Source: JBGPIT01 sp041485125 (GTDB lineage: Bacteria > Desulfobacterota > Binatia > UTPRO1). Taken from it: a DNA stretch of 6,727 nt. Under the pieces are notes generated by a model. It had not been told where the DNA came from, ran no database searches, and saw nothing but the letters and a program-made list of their open reading frames with translations. The number at the start of each line of letters is the position of its first letter. Within the stretch, counting starts at the first letter, position 1. This document shows positions 1-5,492 of this stretch, one piece after another. Made by a program: the position numbers and the translations under genes. The stretch lies in assembly GCA_041485125.1 (NCBI GenBank), contig JBGPIT010000282.1, forward strand, positions 1-6,727, read 5' to 3'.

Positions 1-1469
1 CACAGATCGACGTCGTCGCCGGCGGCCGCGAAGATTGCCTCGAAGCCGTGCACCTCCTGGAGCGCACGCTTGGTGAAGGCCATGTTGCAGCCGGGGATGT
101 GCTCGGCGACCTCGTCGTCGAGGAGCACGTGCGTCGGGCCGCCGGGCGAGGCGGCGACGTAGGCGGCGACGGCGCTGTCCTCGGGCGGCGGAAAGTTCGG
201 GCCGCCGACCGCGACGAAGCCGTTGTGAACGAACTTGTAGACCAGGTACGTGAGCCAGTCCGGATCGACGACGCAGTCGGAGTCGGTGTAGGCGATGATC
301 TCGCCGCTCGACGCCTGCATGCCGACGTTGCGCGCGACCGAGAGCCCGCGGTTCTCCTGGTTGATCAGCTTGAAGCTGGGGTACTGCTCGGCGATCACGC
401 GCGTGCGATCCGTCGAGCCGTCGTTGACGATGACGACCTCGTAGTTCGGGTAGCGGAGCCGCTCGAGCGAGTCGAGGCACGCGGCCATGGTGCGCTCGGC
501 GTCGTAGGCGCAGATCACCACCGAGACTTTCGGATAGTGGCCGAGCGCCGGCGGCAGCGGCGCGGTGAAGTGCGCCTGCACCGCGCGGAAGGCCGCCTTG
601 CGCTTGCGATCGCGCGTGACCAGGCCGAACGACCAGTCGTCGATCTGATAGCCGCCGGTGAACCAGTCGTCGGTCCACGAGAAGACGCAGGTGCCGGCGA
701 CCCCCGACTCGTACGCCGCCCGCACCTGCCACGACAGGATCTCCGCCTGCGTCGCGTCGCCGAGCCGGCTCGAGTCGATGCCGTGCTCGCTGAGGACGAG
801 CGGCCGGTCGCCGGCGATGTTCTGCAAGCGCAGCAGATAGCGCCGAAAGGCGTCCTCGTGGTGCAGGTAGACGTTGAAGCTCACGAAGTCGAGGTCCTCG
901 AGGTCGAGGTACTCGGTCGGCGGGAAGTTGGCGTAGGTGACGAGCGCGGCCGGCTCGATCGCCTTCACCTCGCTCCGCAGCGTGCCGAGGAAGCGCTGGA
1001 CCCGCTCCGGCCCGTACCAGCGCACGATGTCGGGCGGGATCTCGTTGCCGACGGTGTAGGCGAAGACGGCGGGATGGCCGGCGCACTGGCGCACCGCGCG
1101 CCGGATGGTCTCACGGATCTGCTCGGTGAGCGCGGGCGAGTCGAGGAAGCACACGTGCTGCGCCCACGGAATCCCGATCAGGACGCGAAGGTCGAAGGCC
1201 TCGGCGCGGTCGAGCAGCCAGCGCGGCGGGACGGTGAAGGTGCGCAGCGTATTCGCGCCGAGCTCGCGCATGAGCGCGAAGTCGCGCTCGACCATCTCCC
1301 GCTCCGGGAATTGCTCGCCATGTGAGCCCTGGGCGAACGGTCCATAGGAGACCGCGCGCATGTAGAACTTCTGGTCGCCGGTCCAGAAGAATTTACCTTG
1401 GACCTGCGGGGGCCCGGCGTCGGCGGCGATCGCGAGGGAGACGGATCGGGCAGCGGGACTGGCTCTCAT
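1..1469 (-). CDS. Glycoside hydrolase (clan A barrel) fused to family 2 glycosyltransferase, 3' end cut by window edge
   Basis: Reads from ATG at 1469 leftward through 489 codons, still open at the edge. Residues about 33-300 look like a clan-A TIM-barrel glycosidase (GH2/GH5-like). The barrel opens with FYMRAVSYGPF. A putative acid/base Asn142-Glu143 lies in TVGNEIPPD, and a putative nucleophile Glu228 in LVLSEHGID, so both catalytic glutamates seem present. A family 2 glycosyltransferase begins near residue 313 (YPKVSVVICAYDAERT): VNDGSTD at 349-354, the DxD metal site at 396-398 (TDSD), GCNMAF at 460-465, and a GDDVD motif at 484-488. Later synthase parts, perhaps membrane helices, lie beyond the window. 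The likely role is making and trimming an extracellular or envelope polysaccharide; the sugar is unknown. No clear Shine-Dalgarno precedes the ATG. A GTG 19 codons upstream is an alternative start, and an in-frame stop at 1536-1538 limits extension. There is no signal peptide or N-terminal membrane helix, so the hydrolase side may be cytoplasmic. Domain calls are firm; substrate is not. Confidence 0.9.
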   Translation of the reverse strand, partial: MRASPAARSVSLAIAADAGPPQVQGKFFWTGDQKFYMRAVSYGPFAQGSHGEQFPEREMVERDFALMRELGANTLRTFTVPPRWLLDRAEAFDLRVLIGIPWAQHVCFLDSPALTEQIRETIRRAVRQCAGHPAVFAYTVGNEIPPDIVRWYGPERVQRFLGTLRSEVKAIEPAALVTYANFPPTEYLDLEDLDFVSFNVYLHHEDAFRRYLLRLQNIAGDRPLVLSEHGIDSSRLGDATQAEILSWQVRAAYESGVAGTCVFSWTDDWFTGGYQIDDWSFGLVTRDRKRKAAFRAVQAHFTAPLPPALGHYPKVSVVICAYDAERTMAACLDSLERLRYPNYEVVIVNDGSTDRTRVIAEQYPSFKLINQENRGLSVARNVGMQASSGEIIAYTDSDCVVDPDWLTYLVYKFVHNGFVAVGGPNFPPPEDSAVAAYVAASPGGPTHVLLDDEVAEHIPGCNMAFTKRALQEVHGFEAIFAAAGDDVDL

Positions 1470-1593
1470 GAACGCGTCGGGTCCAACACGCCGGGGGCGT
1501 CTTCGACGCGCCCGAGCCGCGACCACAGCGACGCTTCACGCTTCCTCGAAGGAACGAGATCGGTCGCGCCGGCGTCCATTTGGTGCGGCGTTT

Positions 1594-1621
1594 TCTATAC
1601 GCTCGCCCGCCGTTTTGACAG
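1594..1621 (-). promoter_or_regulatory. Possible sigma70 promoter for the hydrolase-glycosyltransferase gene
   Basis: On the minus strand CTGTCA (1621-1616) and TATAGA (1599-1594) are separated by 16 nt, each matching 4 of 6 consensus bases. The predicted start near 1587 would leave a leader of roughly 118 nt before the ATG at 1469. This AT-rich patch stands out in a GC-rich gap. It is the best candidate upstream of the gene, but only pattern matching supports it. Confidence 0.4.
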
Positions 1622-1623
1622 TC

Positions 1624-1657
1624 CGGCAAGGCGGCGTCCGAGGCCGCCGCCTTGCCG
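1624..1657. terminator. Perfect 12-bp hairpin between two minus-strand genes, terminator-like without a T tract
   Basis: Arms 1624-1635 (CGGCAAGGCGGC) and 1646-1657 are exact reverse complements around a 10-nt loop. The hairpin lies about 70 nt past the stop of the secreted-protein gene and just upstream of the candidate promoter of the next minus-strand gene, which is where a terminator would be expected. Neither strand has a T run after the stem, so this is not a classical intrinsic terminator. It could instead stabilise the mRNA end or be a dispersed palindromic repeat. Confidence 0.45.
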
Positions 1658-1725
1658 TGCGAGGTAGCAGCGGGTTCGCGCCGCGGGTGCCCGGTACCGA
1701 CTGCAGGCGAACGCGGCCGCGGTGC

Positions 1726-2394
1726 TCAGGGCTCGAAGGCGCGACCGCGGAAGCGCTGCGAGCTCTGCGAGACACTGCCGCCGAGATACGTGCCTTCCCA
1801 GCACTGCCCGTTCTCGGCCTGCAGCTGGACGCGCAGGGGCAGCGGCACCGGGAGGTCCGGCAGATGCAGGTTGTCGCCCCGGCCTTTCAGCACGATGCGC
1901 GCACGGCCTTCGGCACGCGCATCGAGGTAGATCTTGGTGAGGCCGTTCGGCAAGCCGGTGCCCGTCCGGTAGCGATAGCCGGTGCCGGTCTTCCGCCAAC
2001 ATGAGCGCCCTTTGCACTGGCTCGCTGCCGGGGCGGTTGCCGCAAAGAGCAGCGAGCTCTGGTTGCCGCCCTGGTCGTAGAGGCAGAACGCGTAGTCGCT
2101 CGTCGAGGTCGGGTCCGCGAACGTCGCCGTCGTCAGCGAGGTGCCGCGGAACCACTTCCACACCACGTTGTCACGCCGGTGCGACGCCCTGACGTTCATC
2201 CACAGGCCGGTCGGATGGGGTGGCGTCGCCTGCACGCACGCGCTCATCGGCGTCGACGTGCAGGAGAAGGCGGCCAACGACACTGCCGGCGCCGCCATGG
2301 CGGCCATGAGCAAGAGCGTCACCGCGAGGAGGTGTGGGGTTCGGCATGCAGCGCCGTCGAGCAACGAGAGTCGAACGTGGAAACGGTCGCGCAT
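1726..2394 (-). CDS. Secreted Cys-rich protein of unknown function
   Basis: A 222-residue protein when started at ATG 2394. That start has GAAAGG ending 8 nt upstream; the in-frame ATG at 2400 sits only 2 nt from it, and the one at 2445 lacks any reason to be chosen. Residues 21-41 form a hydrophobic signal sequence (LLAVTLLLMAAMAAPAVSLA), with cleavage likely near 41-42. The mature chain has six cysteines (45, 53, 104, 127, 132, 198), an even number compatible with disulfides in the periplasm or outside. The C-terminal half has a tyrosine/glycine patch (TGTGYRYRTGTG, 136-147), a short beta-like stretch (ARIVLKGRGDNLHLP) and a closing QCWEGTYL at 197-204. I recall similar 'KGKG-L-LP ... CW' endings in secreted proteins of uncultured delta-proteobacterial genomes, but cannot confirm it. 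No catalytic motif is visible. It is followed by a hairpin and is probably monocistronic. Confidence 0.8.
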   Translation of the reverse strand: MRDRFHVRLSLLDGAACRTPHLLAVTLLLMAAMAAPAVSLAAFSCTSTPMSACVQATPPHPTGLWMNVRASHRRDNVVWKWFRGTSLTTATFADPTSTSDYAFCLYDQGGNQSSLLFAATAPAASQCKGRSCWRKTGTGYRYRTGTGLPNGLTKIYLDARAEGRARIVLKGRGDNLHLPDLPVPLPLRVQLQAENGQCWEGTYLGGSVSQSSQRFRGRAFEP

Positions 2395-2402
2395 CGGCAT
2401 CA

Positions 2403-2408
2403 CCTTTC
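2403..2408 (-). promoter_or_regulatory. Ribosome binding site that decides the start of the secreted protein
   Basis: Minus-strand GAAAGG at 2408-2403 is 8 nt from the ATG at 2394 but only 2 nt from the alternative ATG at 2400. It therefore favours the third of three possible in-frame ATGs. Confidence 0.55.
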
Positions 2409-2612
2409 GTCGTGTGGGCGTCCGTCGGCGTGGAGAAGCATGCACCGCGAAACGTCCGGAGTGCCTAGCGCGTCGATGGCGTGTTTGTCCAGTGATCTTT
2501 GCGCGTGACGCGAGGAAACTGGGTCGCGAGGAACATCACGCCGTCGCAGTGCGCCGCGCGGTGCGCCGTGCGTGGCATTATGCGTCGCTCGGTCGAGCGG
2601 ACCGGAACCATG

Positions 2613-2640
2613 CCACGGATTCGTCTCGACTCGTCCGTGG
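2613..2640. repeat. Inverted repeat, 7-bp arms, 14-nt loop
   Basis: CCACGGA (2613-2619) and TCCGTGG (2634-2640) are exact reverse complements. The repeat lies about 160 nt past the UAA tRNA on the transcribed strand, so it may shape the end of that precursor. There is no T tract. Arms this short can arise by chance in GC-rich DNA. Confidence 0.3.
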
Positions 2641-2803
2641 GATCGGCTATCGATTGCCGTTCCATCTTGGCGCAACGATCTTGTTTGCGTCCAGGAAGGC
2701 GAGCGCGTCGCGACTGACGCATCCGGCGCGCGGTCGGATCGCAAAGACGACGATCGGCGTCGGGAGCCCGAGCCGGAAGCGGGAATGCAGAGACATGGCG
2801 CGA

Positions 2804-2877
2804 TGCTGGCGGGGGGACTCGAACCCCCACTTGGCTGATTTTAAGTCAGCTGCCTCTGCCGTTTGGGCTACACCAGC
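2804..2877 (-). tRNA. tRNA with UAA (Leu) anticodon and an atypical short variable loop
   Basis: A 74-nt cloverleaf on the minus strand. The acceptor arm GCTGGTG pairs with CGCCAGC (one T-G pair), with discriminator A73. The D arm is GCC/GGC with loop residues resembling tRNA-Leu (AAACGGCAGA). The anticodon stem GCTGA/TCAGC encloses the loop CTTAAAA, giving anticodon TAA at 2843-2841. The variable loop is only CAAGT. The T arm is GGGGG/CCCCC around TTCGAGT. CCA is not encoded. A UAA anticodon reads UUA (and UUG by wobble), hence leucine, and A73 and the D loop agree. However, bacterial tRNA-Leu is class II with a long variable arm, which is absent here, and the anticodon arm resembles that of tRNA-Thr(UGU). 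Charging identity is therefore uncertain. It lies 10 nt after tRNA-Cys and is probably cotranscribed with it. Confidence 0.85.
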
Positions 2878-2887
2878 GAGGTGCGAG

Positions 2888-2960
2888 AGGCGGCGAGCGG
2901 ATTCGAACCGCTGCATCGAGGTTTTGCAGACCTCTCCCTTAACCACTTGGGTACGCCGCC
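2888..2960 (-). tRNA. tRNA-Cys (GCA)
   Basis: A 73-nt minus-strand cloverleaf. The acceptor is GGCGGCG/CGCCGCC with discriminator U73, as expected for cysteine. The D arm CCC/GGG surrounds AAGTGGTTAA. The anticodon stem GAGGT/ACCTC encloses CTGCAAA, giving anticodon GCA at 2927-2925. The variable loop is GATGC and the T arm AGCGG/CCGCT with TTCGAAT. CCA is not encoded, so it must be added after transcription. It is the first gene of a two-tRNA transcript. The order Cys then Leu(UAA) recalls the cysT-leuZ arrangement of Escherichia coli. Confidence 0.95.
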
Positions 2961-2973
2961 GAGGATGCGGGGT

Positions 2974-3003
2974 GTCGTACCACACGGCGGTTCGCACCAG
3001 CAA
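2974..3003 (-). promoter_or_regulatory. Weak candidate promoter for the tRNA pair
   Basis: Minus-strand TTGCTG (3003-2998), then 18 nt, then TACGAC (2979-2974). Each box matches only half the sigma70 consensus. The position is right: transcription would begin a few bases before tRNA-Cys. Confidence 0.25.
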
Positions 3004-3231
3004 GGCGGCGTCTGCGTGTCGGCGCCGCATCGTCGCGCGCCGTCGGCGGCGACGAGGACGGACCGGGTGCTCGGTGGCGCGGAATCCATCGAAGCGACGA
3101 TCGGCGGAGCAATCGTCGCTCTCGAAACGTCGACGACACCGAGACGCGACCGCGCATGGGACGGCGCGTACGCCGAGTCGTTCCAGCACCGCGTTGCTCC
3201 CCGCTTCGCGATCAGCAACCGCGCTTGCTCG

Positions 3232-3260
3232 TTGATTGGTGCCGGCGAAGTTCCTACAAT
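3232..3260 (+). promoter_or_regulatory. Sigma70-type promoter abutting the start codon (probable leaderless transcript)
   Basis: TTGATT (3232-3237) and TACAAT (3255-3260) are separated by exactly 17 nt, the optimal spacing; the -10 box matches 5 of 6 bases. The ATG of the next gene is at 3267, about where transcription would start, and no Shine-Dalgarno is present. Translation is therefore probably leaderless. Confidence 0.65.
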
Positions 3261-3266
3261 CATGTC

Positions 3267-4043
3267 ATGCGCTCGGTTCGTGCCCTGTGGCTGGTGCTCG
3301 TCGCCGTGCTGGTCGCGGTACCGGCGCGCGCCGAGATCTATCGCTGGGTGGACGATGCGGGGATTGTTCATCTCGACGACGACATCGCGCGCGTGCCCGA
3401 GGCGCAGCGCTCGTCGAGCCGGGTGTTCCATTCGCGGGTCGCGCCGGCTGCCCCGGTGGTGAACGGTCCGACCGAGGGCTCCTTCGCGAGCGGTGTCGCG
3501 CGCGAGATCGGGCTGCTCAGGAGCCAGCAGCAGGATCCGGTCTCCGTCCTCCAGGTCGTCGGGATCTATCCGGCGGCGGGGTGGTACCCGGCGGGGGCGC
3601 TCTCGCCTGCGGTCGTCGACGAGGTCGTGAGTGCGGCCCGCGCCGCTGCCCGCGCCCGGCGTCTCACGTCCTCCGAAGCGACGGTCGAGGCCGCGGTGCT
3701 GCGCGTGGCGTCCTCGCTCGGCGTCGCCGGGCCGGCGCCCGCCGCTCTGCCGGATCCACCTCCCGCTCCGGAGCCGCCGGCACTGATCATCGTTGCGCCC
3801 AACGTGATCGTCGAGTCGCCGCCGGTCATCGTGAGCGTGATCCAGCCCGCACCGCCGCCGGCGTTCTCGAGCTACCCGGCGTTCGCGTACGGGGTGCCGT
3901 TCGCTTCCGTCGCGCCGGGCTCGCTCCCGGTCGGGCCTCCTCCGAGGCGCCTTGCCCCGCTGGCGAGCGCCATCGGCTCTCCGCTCCGCGGTCCCCTCGT
4001 GCAGCCGCTGCGCGCCCCACTCGTCCGACCGCTGGGATTCTGA
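3267..4043 (+). CDS. Secreted DUF4124-domain protein with proline-rich tail
   Basis: A 258-residue protein. A signal peptide (residues 1-22, hydrophobic VLVAVLVAV core, ARA cleavage site) is followed directly by a DUF4124-type segment, EIYRWVDDAGIVHLDDD (23-39). This family occurs at the N terminus of many small Gram-negative envelope proteins; its function is unsettled, with peptidoglycan or envelope association often suspected. Residues 50-160 are alanine-rich with likely helices. From about 157 the chain is rich in proline, alanine and valine and looks extended or disordered. It ends in a short near-repeat, PLRGPLVQPLRAPLVRPL. No enzyme motif is visible. The ATG at 3267 was chosen because the signal peptide begins there and the promoter ends 7 nt before it; upstream in-frame codons have no such support. 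The next gene follows after 49 bp. Confidence 0.85.
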   Translation: MRSVRALWLVLVAVLVAVPARAEIYRWVDDAGIVHLDDDIARVPEAQRSSSRVFHSRVAPAAPVVNGPTEGSFASGVAREIGLLRSQQQDPVSVLQVVGIYPAAGWYPAGALSPAVVDEVVSAARAAARARRLTSSEATVEAAVLRVASSLGVAGPAPAALPDPPPAPEPPALIIVAPNVIVESPPVIVSVIQPAPPPAFSSYPAFAYGVPFASVAPGSLPVGPPPRRLAPLASAIGSPLRGPLVQPLRAPLVRPLGF

Positions 4044-4063
4044 CCGCCGCGGCTCACCGCGGT
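4043..4063 (+). terminator. Short GC hairpin after the DUF4124 gene
   Basis: CCGCGG (4047-4052) and CCGCGG (4057-4062) can pair around CTCA; an alternative pairing of ACCGC with GCGGT is equally possible. It begins at the stop codon and precedes the next gene's Shine-Dalgarno. With no T tract it is at best a weak attenuator. Confidence 0.25.
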
Positions 4064-4077
4064 CCTTCGACCCTTAC

Positions 4078-4084
4078 AAGGAGG
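4078..4084 (+). promoter_or_regulatory. Near-perfect Shine-Dalgarno (AAGGAGG)
   Basis: AAGGAGG lies 8 nt before the ATG at 4093, the only strong ribosome site in the window. It fixes the oxidoreductase start and predicts much higher translation than for its neighbours. Confidence 0.85.
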
Positions 4085-4092
4085 AGTCGTCG

Positions 4093-5106
4093 ATGAAGCT
4101 CGATACCGTGCTCGCACCAATGGGTCTGCGTGATGTGCCGCCGTTCGCGCGCGCCGCGGACGACATCGGCTTCGCCGGGATGTGGACCGCCGAGACCAGC
4201 CACGACCCCTACCTGCCGCTCGCGCTCGTCGGCGAGCACAGCGAGCGGATCGAGTTCGGCACCTCGATCGCGGTCGCGTTCCCGCGCAGCCCGCTCATCC
4301 ACGCGCAGATCGCCTGGGACCTGCAAGCGCAGTCGAACGGCCGCTTCATCCTGGGGCTCGGGACGCAGGTGAAGGGCCACAACGAGAAGCGCTTCGGGAT
4401 CCCGTGGCACGCGCCGGGACCGCGGCTGCGCGACATGGTCCTCGCCATCCGCGCGATCTGGGATTGCTGGCAGAACGGCACCAAGCCGGCGTTTCGCGGC
4501 GAGCACTACCAGTTCACGTTGATGACGCCCTTCTTCAACCCGGGGCCGATCGCGCATCCGAGCATCCCGATCTACATCGCCGGCGTGAACCCCTACATGT
4601 GCCGCCTCGCGGGCGAGCTCTGCGACGGCTTACACGTGCACCCGTTCCATTCCGTCAAGTATTTGCGCGAGAGCCTGCTGCCGGAGCTGGAAGAGGGACT
4701 CCACAAGGGCGGCCGCACGCGCCAGGACGTGACGCTCTCGACGAGCCTGTTCGTCATCACCGGCCGCACCGACGAGGAGATCGAGCGCGCGCGCGACTCG
4801 GTGCGGATGCAGATCGCGTTCTACGCTTCGACCCGCACGTACGTCCGCGTCCTCGAGGCGCACGGGTGGGGCGACACGTCGATGCGTCTGAACGAGAAGG
4901 CGGCGAAGGGCGACTGGGGCGGGATGGCGCGCGAGATCACCGACGAGATGCTCGAGGTGTACGCGATCACCGCGCCGTGGGACGAGATTCCCGCCAAGGT
5001 GAAGGCGAAGTACGACGGCATTCTCGACCGCATAGGCTTCTACTTCCCGTTCCGTCCCGGCGCCGACGACGACCAGTGGCGCGCGATGGTGCGCGCCTTC
5101 GCGTGA
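4093..5106 (+). CDS. Luciferase-like F420-dependent oxidoreductase (TIGR03617-like)
   Basis: A 337-residue protein of normal length for single-subunit luciferase-like (LLM) flavin/F420 enzymes. The TIM-barrel opening MKLDTVLAP, the early WTAETSHDPYLPLAL (31-45) and the family hallmark QAQSNGRFILGLGTQ (78-92) are present. So are IPIYIAGVNP (158-167), in the C-terminal sugar-phosphate-like pocket, and CDGLHVHPF (177-185). The pattern fits the MSMEG_2256-type family (TIGR03617), predicted to use reduced or oxidised coenzyme F420 for hydride transfer to an unknown, probably lipid-like or xenobiotic, substrate. Cofactor choice is inferred from family; FMN is possible. There is no signal peptide, so it should be cytoplasmic. 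Leu180 is encoded by UUA (4630-4632), the only UUA codon in the window's protein genes and the codon read by the unusual tRNA at 2804-2877. The gene lies 49 bp after the DUF4124 gene and 25 bp before the small gene, so cotranscription is plausible. Confidence 0.92.
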   Translation: MKLDTVLAPMGLRDVPPFARAADDIGFAGMWTAETSHDPYLPLALVGEHSERIEFGTSIAVAFPRSPLIHAQIAWDLQAQSNGRFILGLGTQVKGHNEKRFGIPWHAPGPRLRDMVLAIRAIWDCWQNGTKPAFRGEHYQFTLMTPFFNPGPIAHPSIPIYIAGVNPYMCRLAGELCDGLHVHPFHSVKYLRESLLPELEEGLHKGGRTRQDVTLSTSLFVITGRTDEEIERARDSVRMQIAFYASTRTYVRVLEAHGWGDTSMRLNEKAAKGDWGGMAREITDEMLEVYAITAPWDEIPAKVKAKYDGILDRIGFYFPFRPGADDDQWRAMVRAFA

Positions 5107-5131
5107 GCGTCACGAGGCTGGCGAGCGGCTG

Positions 5132-5413
5132 ATGCTGGGGCGCGGCAAAGGCCGCACGCGTGGGATGCGCGTCCGCTTCGCGATGGAGGGTCCGCGCCGC
5201 GTCGTCACCGTCGAGGGCCGTGAGCTCCCCGAGGTCGAGCGGCAGCGGCTGCGACGGCTGCTGCAGCCGCTGCCGATCCGCAGCGGCACGATCGTCGTCC
5301 ACCGCGACTGGACCGGGCGGCGCCGGCTGTCGTTCACCGCCGACATCCCCGAGCCGGTGCGCCAGGTCGTGCGCAACATCGTCGGCAACCTCTCCGCATT
5401 GCGCACGTCTTGA
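5132..5413 (+). CDS. Small basic protein, DUF3634-like
   Basis: A 93-residue arginine-rich protein. Residues 12-40 (MRVRFAMEGPRRVVTVEGRELP), the SGTIVVHRD segment and the closing SFTADIPEPVRQVVRNIVG follow the layout I recall for DUF3634 proteins: a valine/arginine strand, a G-x-x-P turn, then an 'IP...QxxRN' end. Those proteins usually start with a membrane helix, which is missing here, so it should be soluble. Function is unknown. No good Shine-Dalgarno precedes the ATG at 5132; ATG 5165 (Met12), which begins right at the conserved part, is an equally good start. The gene is 25 bp after the oxidoreductase, suggesting translation from the same mRNA. Confidence 0.65.
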   Translation: MLGRGKGRTRGMRVRFAMEGPRRVVTVEGRELPEVERQRLRRLLQPLPIRSGTIVVHRDWTGRRRLSFTADIPEPVRQVVRNIVGNLSALRTS

Positions 5414-5426
5414 CACACGGTGTGTC
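5412..5426. promoter_or_regulatory. Perfect 15-bp palindrome, possible operator
   Basis: GACACAC-G-GTGTGTC has exact 7-bp arms with a single central base, a form typical of a dimeric repressor site (for example the TetR type) rather than a hairpin. It overlaps the stop of the small gene and lies about 67 bp before the kinase ATG. No matching regulator gene or clear promoter is in view. Confidence 0.4.
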
Positions 5427-5427
5427 G

Positions 5428-5440
5428 GCGCGGTCCGCGC
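5428..5440. repeat. Second compact palindrome, GCGCGG-T-CCGCGC
   Basis: Exact 6-bp arms around one base, starting 2 bp after the 15-bp palindrome. GC palindromes arise easily in this background. Its tandem position is the only reason to list it. Confidence 0.25.
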
Positions 5441-5492
5441 AGACCGAATAGCAGCTGCACAAGCCCGCGATTCCGCGCGTCCGGCCGGTGGC

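Larger units (their letters stand above)
2395..2803. other. About 400 bases with no convincing gene
   Basis: This gap lies between the secreted-protein gene and the UAA tRNA gene, both on the minus strand. It should hold the promoter of the former and the 3' end of the tRNA transcript. Open frames cross it on both strands, but they have Arg-rich, low-complexity translations and run through the tRNAs, so I take them as GC-driven artefacts. The visible structures are a 7-bp inverted repeat (2613-2640) and weak 5-bp hairpins at 2705-2720 and 2748-2762. No clear sigma70 promoter or T-tract terminator was found. Confidence 0.5.

Noticed and set aside
48..1325. Long plus-strand open frame opposite the hydrolase-glycosyltransferase gene
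   Set aside because: Its translation is Arg/Val/Asp-rich with no motif. The minus strand encodes clear catalytic motifs over the same bases, so it is a GC-driven shadow.
1615..1620. Perfect TTGACA on the plus strand
   Set aside because: No -10 box lies 16-18 nt downstream (the space is the GC hairpin) and no plus-strand gene follows.
2461..2500. TGGACA ... TAGGCA as promoter of the secreted-protein gene (minus strand)
   Set aside because: The -35 is good, but the -10 matches only 2 of 6 bases, so I do not list it as a feature.
2748..2762. Hairpin CGACG/CGTCG after the UAA tRNA as a terminator
   Set aside because: The stem is only 5 bp and is followed by TCTTTG rather than a T run; this is expected by chance.
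2647..2796. 49-codon minus-strand frame just after the UAA tRNA
   Set aside because: It has a short plausible hydrophobic stretch but no ribosome binding site, no recognisable motif, and a chance length for this base composition.
2141..3235. Plus-strand open frame of 364 codons
   Set aside because: It runs through two antisense tRNA genes and part of the secreted-protein gene, and its translation is Arg-rich with no domain or ribosome site.
5410..5415. TTGACA as a -35 box for the kinase
   Set aside because: Bases 15-19 nt downstream are GC-rich with no -10-like hexamer. It is better explained as part of the palindrome and stop codon.
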